A stretch of DNA of 64,000 bases from Lentisphaeria bacterium (GTDB lineage: Bacteria; Verrucomicrobiota; Lentisphaeria; Oligosphaerales; Oligosphaeraceae), in NCBI GenBank assembly GCA_016288215.1, contig JAEEYQ010000005.1:1-64000 (forward strand). The letters are read 5' to 3'. The position numbers were made by a program, and so were the translations under genes. Positions 16,932 through 26,223 of this stretch are shown in pieces (position 1 is the first letter of the stretch; each line of letters starts with the position of its first letter). The notes under the pieces are model-generated. The model was not told the origin of the DNA, did not search any database, and saw only the letters and a list, made by a program, of their open reading frames with translations.

Positions 16932-17762
16932 TCATTTTGAGCGCTTGCGCGCCTTTCGGGCCTGCCAGGCACGGTAATGTTCGATGAACCAATAGGGCGC
17001 GAGGGATTTGTAGAGGGCGACCATCGTCGGCTTGATGAGCCACCATTTGGGATAGCCCAGCAGTTTGTAGCCGATGTAGGTGGTCTTGAGGGCGTTCCAG
17101 CGGACTTTTCGAGTGCGGCGGCGAATGGCTTTGACGTCCTCCCGCATGAAATAGAGCGGTTCGTGGATGTTGTTGCCTTGAAAGCCTTCGTGGTAGAATC
17201 GGAACCACAGGTCATAGTCCTGCGCACGGACGGTCCGTTCGGACACCGTGTAGCCTCCCACCTTGTCATAGACGTATTTGTAGGTCATGATGGTGGCGTG
17301 GTGGAAGGGAATGTGGTTGCGGAGACTGTAGTAGTTCGGATTGGAAAGGGCGGGAACCACGTCCGCCAGCCCCGTGTTCTCGTTGAAATGCTGCATATCC
17401 GTTCCAACCACTTGATATTCAGGATGTTGGCGCAGATAGGCGACTTGCTTTTCGAAACGCTCGGGGGCGCAGGTGTCATCGCCGTCCATGCGGGCGACGA
17501 ACTCCCCTTTGGCGTATTGGAGGCAGTGGTTCAAGCTGAAGGAGAGCTTGGAGTTCCTCTCGTTGCGGATGAGCGTAATCTTGTCCGGATGCTGTTGCCG
17601 ATAGCGCTCCGCGATGGAGTACGTGTCATCCGTTGAGGCGTCATCACATAGGATAAGTTCCCAATTCGTATAGGTTTGCGCCAATATGGCATCGATCGCC
17701 TCAGGCAGGTAGGGGGCGCAGTTGTAGATGGCCATGATGACGGATATTTTGCCTGTTTCCAT
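16932..17762 (-). CDS. Glycosyltransferase family 2
   Basis: A 276-residue GT-A enzyme, transferring a sugar from an NDP donor to the growing lipid-linked repeat unit on the cytoplasmic face. ISVIMAIYNCAPYLPEAID opens the nucleotide-binding fold, ELILCDDASTDDT follows, and ARMDGDDTC is the metal-binding DxD region near residue 95. The C-terminal basic tail (QARKARKRSK) suits membrane association. It is directly upstream of rfbC (7 nt). Linkage and donor are not predictable. Confidence 0.88.
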   Translation of the reverse strand: METGKISVIMAIYNCAPYLPEAIDAILAQTYTNWELILCDDASTDDTYSIAERYRQQHPDKITLIRNERNSKLSFSLNHCLQYAKGEFVARMDGDDTCAPERFEKQVAYLRQHPEYQVVGTDMQHFNENTGLADVVPALSNPNYYSLRNHIPFHHATIMTYKYVYDKVGGYTVSERTVRAQDYDLWFRFYHEGFQGNNIHEPLYFMREDVKAIRRRTRKVRWNALKTTYIGYKLLGYPKWWLIKPTMVALYKSLAPYWFIEHYRAWQARKARKRSK

Positions 17763-17797
17763 AGGAGATACAAACGGTTGCGTCTAGAGGGGATGCC

Positions 17798-19381
17798 TTA
17801 TGCGAATTTGGCGGCGAGTTTTGGCAAGTGCTTCTTGAACAAGGACATGGCGATGTTGGTGAGGTATTTGCGTTCCTCCGTGCGGAAGAACACAAGCATG
17901 AAGATGCCATTGAAGAGGAGGGAGTAGACGATGAAATCCACGATGAAGCCGAGCCATCCATGCAACGGGATGAGCAGGATGGCGTTTTTGGCGATGAACA
18001 TGGCCGCCAGGGTGACGACGGTGTACTTTATGTAGGTGATGTAATAGGGCAGCACGCCTTTGTTGAACACATATTTGTACACAAGATAGGGATCGACGAT
18101 GCCGATGGTGACGATTCGCGCGATGGACGTGGCGAACAGGATGCCGAAAAGCCCCCAGAGCTTGCCCCACCAGATGGAGAGGGCGATGTTGACAAATGAG
18201 GTGAACAGGGGCACGTATTTGGACTGCACGAAGAGTCCGTTGGTGATGCGGTATGCATAGGCCGCATAGTGCACGCTGCGGATGTAGAGCTGCAGGACGA
18301 TGGCGAAGACCACAAGGGGCCCCAGAATGTATTCCTTATTGAGCCAGAGCTCGATGAAGCGGTCGGAAAGCTCGAAGATTCCGGAGCAGACATAGCCGTA
18401 GAGCCAGGCGGAAAGGAACAAAATGCAGTAGAAGACCTTCTCTTTCTTGCTGTCTTCGTCGCTGGCGTTCAGGTTGCCGAGGCTGCTGGTGAAGGAACTG
18501 GTGATGATGCCAAGGACCATGTTGGCCGTCTCTGAAATCAGTAGATAATTGGAGTAGAGGCCGACGGCCACCACGCCGTTCTTCGCGATGGCGGCGATGA
18601 GCAGGTTGTCCGTTCCATGGATGATGACGCGGTTGATTTTGTAGAGGAAGAGGGCGCTGATGTCCTTTTTCAGCTTCTGGAAGAATTCAGCGGGAAGCTT
18701 CTGGGGCTTCAGTTGGGTCAGGAAGGGGTAGAGTTTGTCGACAACGTGGGCAATCCAGATGGTGTGGGACAAATGGCAGGCGATACTGATGCAGAGATAA
18801 AGCGTGTAGTTCTTGGTGAGGTAGAGCGCAAGCATCTGCAGTAGAATGCGTGCCGTATGGAAAACCTGCGTATAGATTCCCGCGATGTAGCCTTTCTGGT
18901 CAGCGCTTAGGATGCAGCGCTTGTGGGCGAGATAGTAGCTGGAGACGGAGGACGCCAGGTGGAGCAGATAGAGCAGGGTGATGTTTTCAGGAATGTTGGG
19001 CGGGTTCTTGATGAGCAGCTTGAGGAAGGGCAACAGAATGAGCCCCATGGTCAGCACCGCGAAGCCGATGCAGAAATAGGCTTTGCGGTAGAACCACATG
19101 AGATTCGTGATGGTCTGCTCTTCGTGGTTCCGAATGGGCTTGTACAGATTGTAGACAATGGCGGTCCCAAATCCTAACTCCGTGAGGGACAGGAGTTTAA
19201 GGATATTGTGGAAGATGCCGCCAACGCCCAGGTAGCTCTTGCCGAGCATGGCGATGAAGACGGAGCGGGACACAAAGCCGAGCAGGGTGTTCATCAGTTC
19301 ACAGATGAACGCCACGTTCATGTTGCGCAGAACGTTGGTGCTGCGGCTGCTCTTGTTAAAGCCTTTTTTGAAGAAAGACAT
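17798..19381 (-). CDS. Polysaccharide flippase (Wzx/MATE-type, oligosaccharide translocase)
   Basis: A 527-residue membrane protein with about 12-14 hydrophobic segments and a basic N terminus, fitting the MOP-superfamily flippases that move undecaprenyl-linked repeat units across the inner membrane. The early segment FICELMNTLLGFVSRSVFIA followed by GVGGIFHNILKLLSLTELGFG is the usual first hairpin of this family. It sits in the middle of the glycosyltransferase run and pairs functionally with the EpsG-like polymerase at 22514. It is the only flippase candidate in the locus. Confidence 0.85.
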   Translation of the reverse strand: MSFFKKGFNKSSRSTNVLRNMNVAFICELMNTLLGFVSRSVFIAMLGKSYLGVGGIFHNILKLLSLTELGFGTAIVYNLYKPIRNHEEQTITNLMWFYRKAYFCIGFAVLTMGLILLPFLKLLIKNPPNIPENITLLYLLHLASSVSSYYLAHKRCILSADQKGYIAGIYTQVFHTARILLQMLALYLTKNYTLYLCISIACHLSHTIWIAHVVDKLYPFLTQLKPQKLPAEFFQKLKKDISALFLYKINRVIIHGTDNLLIAAIAKNGVVAVGLYSNYLLISETANMVLGIITSSFTSSLGNLNASDEDSKKEKVFYCILFLSAWLYGYVCSGIFELSDRFIELWLNKEYILGPLVVFAIVLQLYIRSVHYAAYAYRITNGLFVQSKYVPLFTSFVNIALSIWWGKLWGLFGILFATSIARIVTIGIVDPYLVYKYVFNKGVLPYYITYIKYTVVTLAAMFIAKNAILLIPLHGWLGFIVDFIVYSLLFNGIFMLVFFRTEERKYLTNIAMSLFKKHLPKLAAKFA

Positions 19382-19428
19382 GGGAAATGGAGTATGTCAG
19401 GATGCGCGAAAGCGCGAAGGAAATTCAG

Positions 19429-20238
19429 TCAGAGGACGAGTTCGGAGACTTGGTGGCGGTTGACTCGCTGTTTCGGTGGCGGCGGTGTCATAAAATCGCC
19501 ATAAGCTCCTGTTAGCCAGGCATTTGTATCATTTGGAACGGAAAATTCCGTGCCTTCGAAAACATGCTTTTTCAGGGGAAAGTAGACAGAGGGGGGAAAG
19601 AGCAGGTTGCAGGGGCCCAGGTTGCTGGCGAAGCTGGTCAGCAACTCCGCGTCGCTGTCTTCATCGGCGGTCATGACGCGGGTTCGCCAGCGGTCCAGCC
19701 GCTGCACGCCCAAAAGTCCCATGAGACGGCAAAGCAGACGGGTGGTCCATTTCAGCGGCTTGCCAATGCCCAATTTCGCGTAGATGGCCGTGCACAGCAG
19801 GGCATAGGTCTTTGCGCGTTTTTGCAACTTGTTGGCGTCGAGAACCTTGTCTAAAGGAAAGAGGTCAATCCAAATGCCGTGGTTGATGGGCAGGTCACCG
19901 GTGGCCGGCTCTTTCATGACGGTGTCGGCCTTGCGGACTTTGGCCATGCCCAGAGGATAATTGGAGTCCAGCCGAGTGGCTTGCACCACAAAAGGCGGCG
20001 GCAGTTCTTTCGCCAAGGCGAGAAAGTGCTCGAAGTCCTTGCGGGGCATGGAGATGTCCACATCGTCATCCCATGGGATGAAGCCGTTGTGGCGAATGGC
20101 CCCCAACAGGGTGCCGCTGCTGAGGCAGTAGCGGATGCCGTGGGCGTCGCAGAATGTGGCGACCACCCGAAGGATCTCCAATTCAGCAAGTTGGAGAGCC
20201 CGAAGGGTTTCGCCTTTCAGGGGAATGATCCGGTTCAT
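19429..20238 (-). CDS. LicD-family phosphotransferase-like protein
   Basis: A 269-residue LicD-type protein. The hallmark RYCLSSGTLLGAIRHNGFIPWDDDVDISM (about residues 37-65) includes the acidic DDDVD metal site of the nucleotidyltransferase fold. LicD proteins add phosphocholine or related phospho-substituents to surface glycans. It overlaps the upstream glycosyltransferase by 4 nt (ATGA at 20235-20238), so the two are translationally coupled. No CDP-choline pathway genes are in the window, so the phospho-group may not be choline. Confidence 0.88.
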   Translation of the reverse strand: MNRIIPLKGETLRALQLAELEILRVVATFCDAHGIRYCLSSGTLLGAIRHNGFIPWDDDVDISMPRKDFEHFLALAKELPPPFVVQATRLDSNYPLGMAKVRKADTVMKEPATGDLPINHGIWIDLFPLDKVLDANKLQKRAKTYALLCTAIYAKLGIGKPLKWTTRLLCRLMGLLGVQRLDRWRTRVMTADEDSDAELLTSFASNLGPCNLLFPPSVYFPLKKHVFEGTEFSVPNDTNAWLTGAYGDFMTPPPPKQRVNRHQVSELVL

Positions 20239-21317
20239 GCAATCTCCTTGAACAGGTCGCTCCAGCGAGCGGCCACGCGGGAGGTGCTGAGCTCCTCCAG
20301 TCCCATGGCCGCCTTTTGGGAAAAGGCGAGGCGTCTGGCCGGATTTTCGATCAAGGCCAGAATTGCATTTGCAAGTCCTTGAGTATCAAGAGGTTGCACT
20401 AATAGTCCATTGACGCCGTCTTGAATCAGGTTTCGGGGGCCATAGGGAACATCAAAGGCGACGACGGGCAGATTGAACGCCTTTGCCTCCGCAAGAACCA
20501 GTCCGAAGCCCTCCGTCCGCGACGGCAGCACGTAGAGCGCGGCGCGGCGGTAGGCCTCTGCCAAATCGGGAACCCGTCCCATGAAGCGGATGTTCTGCTT
20601 CAGGCCGAGCCGGGCCACTTGGGCACGAAGTCGCCGCTGCTCTGTGCCGTTGCCGTAAAACTCCCATCGCCAGTCCGGATGGGCCTTGAAGACGATGGCC
20701 GCCGCCTCGACAGCCAAATCAAAGCCCTTCTCCGGCAACATGTTACCTACGGTGACAAGGGTCTTGGAATCGCTGGCGTAGGGCAGGGAACTGACGGCAT
20801 ATGGCACAATGTTGGGGATGGACAGCAGCCGCGTGCGGGGGGCATGGCGTTCCTTCAGGGCATCGACATCTTGCGGAGTCAGCGTGACGTAGGCGTTGCC
20901 GTGATGCAGCGCCTGCTTCCGCAGGCTTTCCATGCGTTTGCAGGCGCCGTTGTAGCCGGAGTGGAAATGATCCCAGAAGACCTGTTTCAAGCGAGGATGC
21001 AACCCTTTGAGCGGCAAGGAGAAAGTCCCGAGGGAGACGTCCACGTTGACCAAAATGTGGATGTCATGTCGTCGCACATATTGCGAGAGAAGCCAGACAT
21101 CCTTCAGCCAGGAGATGACCTGCCGATAGGGAGCGTTGTCCAGAATGGAATAGGTAATTGCCTCATCCAGAGGATAGAAGACGGAGTGGTCGCCACTTTT
21201 TCCAAGCACGAAAATCCGCAGCTCCGGCTGATGGCACAGCGCGTTGGCCAACATCTGGGTCATGTGCTGCGTGCCGCCGCCCAAAGTCATGTTTCCACTG
21301 AAGAAGCAGATGTTCAA
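20235..21317 (-). CDS. Glycosyltransferase family 4 (GT-B)
   Basis: A 360-residue retaining glycosyltransferase. The glycine-rich N-terminal loop NMTLGGGTQHM and the C-terminal RTEGFGLVLAEAKAFNLPVVAFD (the E-x7-E donor-binding motif) are clear. It overlaps the next gene (LicD) by 4 nt and is itself overlapped by 4 nt by the preceding glycosyltransferase, giving a coupled trio. It acts in the cytoplasm on the lipid-linked repeat unit. Donor unknown. Confidence 0.9.
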   Translation of the reverse strand: MNICFFSGNMTLGGGTQHMTQMLANALCHQPELRIFVLGKSGDHSVFYPLDEAITYSILDNAPYRQVISWLKDVWLLSQYVRRHDIHILVNVDVSLGTFSLPLKGLHPRLKQVFWDHFHSGYNGACKRMESLRKQALHHGNAYVTLTPQDVDALKERHAPRTRLLSIPNIVPYAVSSLPYASDSKTLVTVGNMLPEKGFDLAVEAAAIVFKAHPDWRWEFYGNGTEQRRLRAQVARLGLKQNIRFMGRVPDLAEAYRRAALYVLPSRTEGFGLVLAEAKAFNLPVVAFDVPYGPRNLIQDGVNGLLVQPLDTQGLANAILALIENPARRLAFSQKAAMGLEELSTSRVAARWSDLFKEIA

Positions 21318-22447
21318 CGAGATGCGCTTTCTGCCGAAAGATAGAGATTCTGCATGGTTTCCGCGAGTTTCGCGATGTCAAAGCCTTTTTCCTTGACAAT
21401 CTCCGCATAACGGCGGCGATCGTCCTGCCGATGCATCTGAATCATTTCCAATGCGGTGCGGGCCCAATGGTCAGGGGATTCGCTCAAGGGCATTCGACGA
21501 ACCAAATCGGTGATGGAGGTCTCCGAGGTGACGCCAGTGGAGGTGAGAAGCGGAAGCCCCGCCGCCTGCGCCTCGATGGTCGCGACGGAAAAGCCCTCGA
21601 AGAACGATGGAAACAGAAAGAGGTCCATGGCCTGCATCAAATCCGGCACGTCCGTGCGACTGCCGAGAAACTTCACATGTTGTTCAATGCCAAGTTGTTG
21701 GGCTTTTTCTTTGACGGCCTCCATCCGCGCGCCGACCCCAATGAGCAGCAAAGTCGCCTGCGGCTCCTGCTTCAGCAGCTCCGCGAAAACCCGAATGAGA
21801 AAGAGATGGTTTTTTTGTCGCATGAAACGGCCGATGTGGCCGATGACAGGAGCGTTGGCGTCCAGTCCCAGTTCCTGCCGTTTCGCCATGGCTCGCTGCG
21901 CGTCATAGCGGAAAACCGTAGTGTCAATGGCATTTGGGATGAAGGTGAAATTCTTTTTCAGCTTTCCTTTATACACCAGTTCGCCGGCAAGCTTAGAGCA
22001 GGCGAAGGCGCGCGTGGTGTTCCAGCCAATGAAAGAAAGGAAGAAGGCGCGGATTAATTTTGATTTCAATTTCTTGCATTTGAATGCAATATGGGAATGC
22101 GAAAAGCGGTTGGGGACGCCGGCGCGTTTCGCCTGCCACAGAATCAGTCCGTTCAAATCCGTCTGATGGGTATGGACCGTATGGTATTCGGGATGGGCCA
22201 CGAAGAATTCATGGAGTCGCCGTAGATAGCCGAAAAAGCCCACATGGCTCATGCCGGGCACGCAGTACATTCTGCCGCCCAACGCTTTGATTTCGCTCTC
22301 GAACTTGGATTCCACTCGGTTGTGGCAGAGAAAGTCGAACTGAAGCTTCTCCCGGTCGATCTTCCGGTAGATGTTCATGATCAGCGTTTCCACCCCGCCG
22401 AGGTCCATCGTCCCGACGACTTGTAGGACTCTGACTGGCTCAGACAT
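21314..22447 (-). CDS. Glycosyltransferase family 4 (GT-B), EpsF-like
   Basis: A 377-residue GT-B enzyme: VVGTMDLGGVETLIMNIYR is the typical N terminus of EpsF-type glycosyltransferases, and LFPSFFEGFSVATIEAQAAGLPLLTS is the donor-binding region. ATG 22447 is preferred over TTG 22453; neither has a strong binding site. The stop overlaps the next glycosyltransferase start by 4 nt. It probably extends the repeat unit of the capsule. Confidence 0.88.
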   Translation of the reverse strand: MSEPVRVLQVVGTMDLGGVETLIMNIYRKIDREKLQFDFLCHNRVESKFESEIKALGGRMYCVPGMSHVGFFGYLRRLHEFFVAHPEYHTVHTHQTDLNGLILWQAKRAGVPNRFSHSHIAFKCKKLKSKLIRAFFLSFIGWNTTRAFACSKLAGELVYKGKLKKNFTFIPNAIDTTVFRYDAQRAMAKRQELGLDANAPVIGHIGRFMRQKNHLFLIRVFAELLKQEPQATLLLIGVGARMEAVKEKAQQLGIEQHVKFLGSRTDVPDLMQAMDLFLFPSFFEGFSVATIEAQAAGLPLLTSTGVTSETSITDLVRRMPLSESPDHWARTALEMIQMHRQDDRRRYAEIVKEKGFDIAKLAETMQNLYLSAESASR

Positions 22448-22451
22448 ACTC

Positions 22452-22507
22452 AATTAGGAATTTCGTTAGCAGTTAGAAGTGGTTGATAATCAGGAATTAG
22501 GAGTGGG
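22452..22507. repeat. Heptamer-periodic tract 2
   Basis: Seven-nt steps such as AATTAGG, TTAGCAG, TTAGAAG and GAATTAG fill most of the 66-nt gap between the polymerase and glycosyltransferase genes. The same words (AATTAGG, TTAGCAG) recur at 37526-37563 and 41212-41260. Confidence 0.55.
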
Positions 22508-22513
22508 GAGGCG

Positions 22514-23641
22514 TTATTCGGCTGAGAGCCACGACGGATATTCAAATTCGTATTCAAAGATCCAATGGTAGTCGGAGAGGGTATGGCTGTGGGTCACGTC
22601 ATAGGTCCAATATCCGAAGTAGAGAATGAGAATGGCCAGACGCATGGTTTTTTTGTATTTGACGGGGAAGGCGTCGGAGAAGCAGCTCATGGCCAACGGG
22701 ATGAAGGTGCCCGGATAGGCTCCCAGACGGGAGAAGTAGGCGCTTCCGGACATGGCCAGTCGGGTGGCCGCATTGGCGATCATCATGTAGAGGTAGAAGA
22801 TTTGAACCTTGTTGAGCTGCTTCTGCCGCAGCAGCCAGAGGCCCAACAGCGCAGGACAGCAGCCGACGGCCACCCGCTGTAGGCTGACTTTGGCGCGGGA
22901 ATATTCATTGAACTCGAATTCGGTGTCGTGGAGCCATCCGATGACATCGCCGATGTAGTTGTAGCTGAGGGAGAGCACAACGGAGACCAGAATGACCAAA
23001 AACAGCATGCTGTAGCTGAATTTCGGGCGTGCGAGGAAATAGAGGCCAAGGAACACAAGAGCCGACTGATGGCATAGATAGGCGATGATGACGACGGCCA
23101 GGTACTGCTTGAATTTCCGCTCGAAGATGTAGCGTCTTCCCAAGAAGATGACCGTGCAGCCAAGATACTGGCGGACGCCGTTGAAGGTGCCGTGCCAGCA
23201 GCCGACGAAGATGAACAGCAGGGTGACGAACACATAGTCGTTTGACTCCCTGTAGGTGCTGACCAAGTACAGGCCGATGGTCAGCACGGCAAGCGTGAAG
23301 AACATGGACTGATAGTTGGTCGGTCCGAAGAAAATATGGCAGAGTTTGCCGATGGCGGGGACGATGGGCTCGCTGTTTCGGAAGATGCGCAGGAAGCTGA
23401 CCTGCCCGTAGATTTCATACAGCGCGATGTAGGAACGGAAGTCCGTGCCCACGTAGTCTCGGAAGCCGGAGATGCAGATGAGCGCGGCGGAGGAAAGGAA
23501 AATGCAGCCGTAGATGAGCTTTTTCCTATAGACATAATTGAACTTTGTCGAGAATCGCCGTGAATCTGCCAAAAGCACACTTCGTGCGATGTAGCAGTTG
23601 ACGAAGACAAAGATCAGCAGGATGAAATAGGTTGGGGCCAT
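22514..23641 (-). CDS. EpsG-family / Wzy-like polysaccharide polymerase
   Basis: A 375-residue multi-pass membrane protein with about 9-10 hydrophobic segments. The early GFRDYVGTDFRSYIALYE block matches the EpsG family (R-x2-x-G-x-D-x3-Y), and HQSALVFLGLYF matches its conserved HxSAL element. EpsG-like proteins polymerise repeat units at the outer face of the inner membrane. It is placed next to the flippase and glycosyltransferases as expected of a Wzx/Wzy-type locus. No chain-length regulator or outer-membrane exporter (Wza/Wzc) is in the window. Confidence 0.85.
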   Translation of the reverse strand: MAPTYFILLIFVFVNCYIARSVLLADSRRFSTKFNYVYRKKLIYGCIFLSSAALICISGFRDYVGTDFRSYIALYEIYGQVSFLRIFRNSEPIVPAIGKLCHIFFGPTNYQSMFFTLAVLTIGLYLVSTYRESNDYVFVTLLFIFVGCWHGTFNGVRQYLGCTVIFLGRRYIFERKFKQYLAVVIIAYLCHQSALVFLGLYFLARPKFSYSMLFLVILVSVVLSLSYNYIGDVIGWLHDTEFEFNEYSRAKVSLQRVAVGCCPALLGLWLLRQKQLNKVQIFYLYMMIANAATRLAMSGSAYFSRLGAYPGTFIPLAMSCFSDAFPVKYKKTMRLAILILYFGYWTYDVTHSHTLSDYHWIFEYEFEYPSWLSAE

Positions 23642-23830
23642 GGAAAGGTCGCCGATGCGTGGCGGGTGTGGCCACGCATGGCATGCATAATGGCTAAGCT
23701 ACTGAATATGAATAAGTTCAGATGCTCTGACGGCGAGGAGGCCGACGATGTGATGTCCTATTCTATGAGCCGCTTACACGGCTCTTCTTCCACACATTGT
23801 GACGTGTGAAATTGACTCGATTATATTTAT

Positions 23831-23860
23831 AAGTCTATGGTATAGAACGACTTACAAATT
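23831..23860 (+). repeat. Possible degenerate AT-rich motif at a stop codon
   Basis: The ends AAGTC and CTTACAA match the motif, but the centre does not. The - strand copy contains the stop codon of the wbpP-like gene (TTTGTAAGTC). Low confidence. Confidence 0.25.
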
Positions 23861-24826
23861 CTCTTTGTACCAGGCGATGGCCTCCTGGAGGCCGCGGTCG
23901 AAGGAATATTCGGGATCATAGCCCAACAGACGCCGCGCTTTGGAGATGTCCGCATTGGAATGTTTGATGTCGCCTTTGCGGTCGGGTCCGAAGATGGGTT
24001 CGATGTTTACGTTCAGCGCATGAGTCAGACTGCGGTAGATGTCAATGAGGTATTCGCGGCCGCCGTAGGCCACGTTGAAGGCCTCGCCGTCGGCCTCCGC
24101 AGGGGCCAGACAGGACTTGAGGTTGGCTTCGACGACATTTTCCACATAGGTGAAGTCTCGGCTCTGACGGCCGTCGCCGTTGATGGTGGGGCGTTCCCCC
24201 GCCAGAAGCTGTTTGATGAATTTCGGAATGACGGCGGCATAGGCGCCGAAGGGATCCTGCCGACGGCCGAAGACGTTGAAATAGCGCAAGCCGATGGTGG
24301 GCAGGCCGTAATGCCGCGTATACTGCTTGGCCCATTCTTCGTCGCAGCGTTTGGTGAGGGCGTAGGGGGAGAGCAGGTTGCCTTCCCGCCCTTCCGTCTT
24401 GGGCAGAGTGGCCTCGTCGCCGTAGACGGAGGAGCTGGAGGCGTAGACAAACTTCTTCACGCCCTTTTGGCGGGCGGCCTCCAGCATGTTCAGCGTCCCC
24501 TGTATGTTGTTGGCGCAGTAGAACAACGGCATTTCCAGCGAGCGGGGGACGCTGCCCCACGCGGCCTCGTTCAGCACGTAGTCCATGCCGTCGCAGGCGG
24601 CCATGCAGGTGTCCAGGTCCTTGATGTCCCCTTTGATGAACTCATAGGACGGATTGCCCGCGAACAAATCCACATTGGCCTGCTTGCCGGTGGACAGGTC
24701 GTCCAGACAGCGGACGCGGTGGCCGAGGTTCAAAATCGCCTCGCACAGGTTGGAGCCGATGAAGCCCGCGCCGCCTGTGACCAAGAAGCGGGAGCCTTTG
24801 GGAAAGACAAGTTGCTTGTAGCCCAT
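23852..24826 (-). CDS. wbpP: UDP-N-acetylhexosamine(uronate) C4-epimerase, WbpP/TviC-like
   Basis: A 324-residue SDR epimerase. [13 protein letters not shown] binds NAD, SSSSVYGDEATLPK carries the catalytic Ser, and YALTK carries Tyr and Lys. AAWGSVPRSLE and GLRYFNVFGRRQDPFGAYAA are close to the WbpP and TviC class that interconverts UDP-GlcNAc/UDP-GalNAc or the matching uronic acids. It begins 2 nt after the nucleotide-sugar dehydrogenase stop, so the pair would make UDP-GalNAcA from UDP-GlcNAc, as in Vi-antigen synthesis. The class is well supported; substrate preference is inferred. Confidence 0.87.
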   Translation of the reverse strand: MGYKQLVFPKGSRFLVTGGAGFIGSNLCEAILNLGHRVRCLDDLSTGKQANVDLFAGNPSYEFIKGDIKDLDTCMAACDGMDYVLNEAAWGSVPRSLEMPLFYCANNIQGTLNMLEAARQKGVKKFVYASSSSVYGDEATLPKTEGREGNLLSPYALTKRCDEEWAKQYTRHYGLPTIGLRYFNVFGRRQDPFGAYAAVIPKFIKQLLAGERPTINGDGRQSRDFTYVENVVEANLKSCLAPAEADGEAFNVAYGGREYLIDIYRSLTHALNVNIEPIFGPDRKGDIKHSNADISKARRLLGYDPEYSFDRGLQEAIAWYKENL

Positions 24827-24828
24827 GG

Positions 24829-26145
24829 TCAGAATCTCCAGTAGTTGAAGCCGGCCGACTCGTATTCGTCGCGGTTCAGAAGGCCCTTGATGTCCAGCAG
24901 GACAGGCTGTCCCGCGCGGTATTTGGATTTCAGGTCCTTCAACGCAAGGGAGGCGAACTGGGTGTGGGCGACGGCCAAGATGATGGCGTCCATGTCCTTG
25001 ATGTCATCCATGGCGGCGAAGGAGATGCCGTAGAGCCGCTTGGCCTCGTCGGCATCCGCGTTGGGGTCGGCGACCATGGGCTCGATGCCGTATTCGCGCA
25101 GCTCCTTCACGATGTCGAAGACTTTGGTGTTGCGGGTGTCAGGGCAGTTTTCCTTGAAGGTGAATCCCATGATGGCCACGCGGGCGCCCTTGACGGGCTT
25201 TTCGGACTTGATGAGGTTCTTGACGCAGTTCTCCGCCACGTACTTGCCCATGTCGTCATTGATGCGGCGGCCCGCCAGAATAATCTGGCTGTGGTAGCCC
25301 AACATCTCCGCTTTATAAGTAAGGTAATAGGGGTCGACGCCGATGCAGTGGCCGCCGACCAGGCCCGGCCGGAAGTTCAGGAAGTTCCACTTCGTCCCCG
25401 CCGCCTCCAGCACGGACTTCGTGTCGATGCCCATCTTGTTGAAGATGATGGACAGCTCGTTCATGAAGGCGATGTTGATGTCCCGCTGGGAGTTTTCGAT
25501 GACTTTGGCGGCCTCCGCCACTTTGATGCAGCTGGCGCGGTGCACGCCGGCCTCCACGACCAGCTCGTAGACTTTCGCCACCTGCTCCAATGTCACCGCG
25601 TCCATGCCGCTGACGATCTTCTTGATGTTCTCCAGCCGATGGAGCTTATCGCCAGGGTTGATGCGCTCAGGGGAATAGCCGATTTTGAAGTCCACGCCGC
25701 ATTTCAGGCCGGACTCCTTTTCCAAAATCGGCACGCAGACATCTTCGGTGACGCCGGGGTAGACGGTGCTCTCGAAGACCACGATGCTGCCTTTCCGCAG
25801 ATTCTGTCCCAAAATCCGCGAGGCGCCTTCCACAGGCGTCAGGTCAGGGGTGTGGTCGTCGTAGACAGGCGTGGGCACCGCCACGATGTGGAAGGAGGCT
25901 TCCTGCAGCTTGGCCGGATCGTCGGTGAAGGCGACCGTCGTGTTTTTGATGACGTCATTGCCCACTTCGTTGGTGGGGTCGATGCCCTTTTTGTATAGGG
26001 CGATTTTCTGTTTGTTCAAATCAAAACCCACCACCTTGATCTTCTTCGCGAAGGCCACCGCGATAGGCATGCCCACGTAGCCGAGTCCAACCAAAGACAG
26101 ACTGGCCTTGCCAGTGCACAGATCGTTGTAAAGTTCTGTAAACAT
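24829..26145 (-). CDS. UDP-N-acetylhexosamine 6-dehydrogenase (WbpO/TviB/WbpA class)
   Basis: A 438-residue nucleotide-sugar dehydrogenase that oxidises C6 of a UDP-HexNAc to the uronic acid in two NAD-dependent steps. LVGLGYVGMPIAVAF is the dinucleotide-binding loop, VFESTVYPGVTED and GYSPERINPGD are family blocks, and GLVGGHCIGVDPYYL contains the catalytic Cys. SPERINPGD and the overall length fit the HexNAc-specific branch rather than UDP-glucose dehydrogenase. It is followed 2 nt later by the WbpP-like epimerase. Its product is a carboxylated sugar, a natural acceptor for the amide-forming ligases of this locus. Confidence 0.9.
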   Translation of the reverse strand: MFTELYNDLCTGKASLSLVGLGYVGMPIAVAFAKKIKVVGFDLNKQKIALYKKGIDPTNEVGNDVIKNTTVAFTDDPAKLQEASFHIVAVPTPVYDDHTPDLTPVEGASRILGQNLRKGSIVVFESTVYPGVTEDVCVPILEKESGLKCGVDFKIGYSPERINPGDKLHRLENIKKIVSGMDAVTLEQVAKVYELVVEAGVHRASCIKVAEAAKVIENSQRDINIAFMNELSIIFNKMGIDTKSVLEAAGTKWNFLNFRPGLVGGHCIGVDPYYLTYKAEMLGYHSQIILAGRRINDDMGKYVAENCVKNLIKSEKPVKGARVAIMGFTFKENCPDTRNTKVFDIVKELREYGIEPMVADPNADADEAKRLYGISFAAMDDIKDMDAIILAVAHTQFASLALKDLKSKYRAGQPVLLDIKGLLNRDEYESAGFNYWRF

Positions 26146-26196
26146 TGTCGTGGATTACTCCTTTTCGATGCTTATTCGGTCTCTGATAAGTTTTAT

Positions 26197-26223
26197 GTAA
26201 ATTATTGATAATAAGTATGTTAC
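26197..26223 (+). repeat. AT-rich dyad motif with IHF-like core, site 4
   Basis: GTAAAT, ATTGATAATAA and GTATGTTAC: one of the best copies. It overlaps the stop codon of the glycosyltransferase at 26220 (TAA within CGTAACATAC on the - strand). TATCAA-N4-TTA on the - strand fits the IHF core. Confidence 0.55.

Noticed and set aside
16925-17269. N-terminal extension of rfbC
   Set aside because: The 115 residues before ATG 16924 are the out-of-frame shadow of the glycosyltransferase gene and have no RmlC homology.
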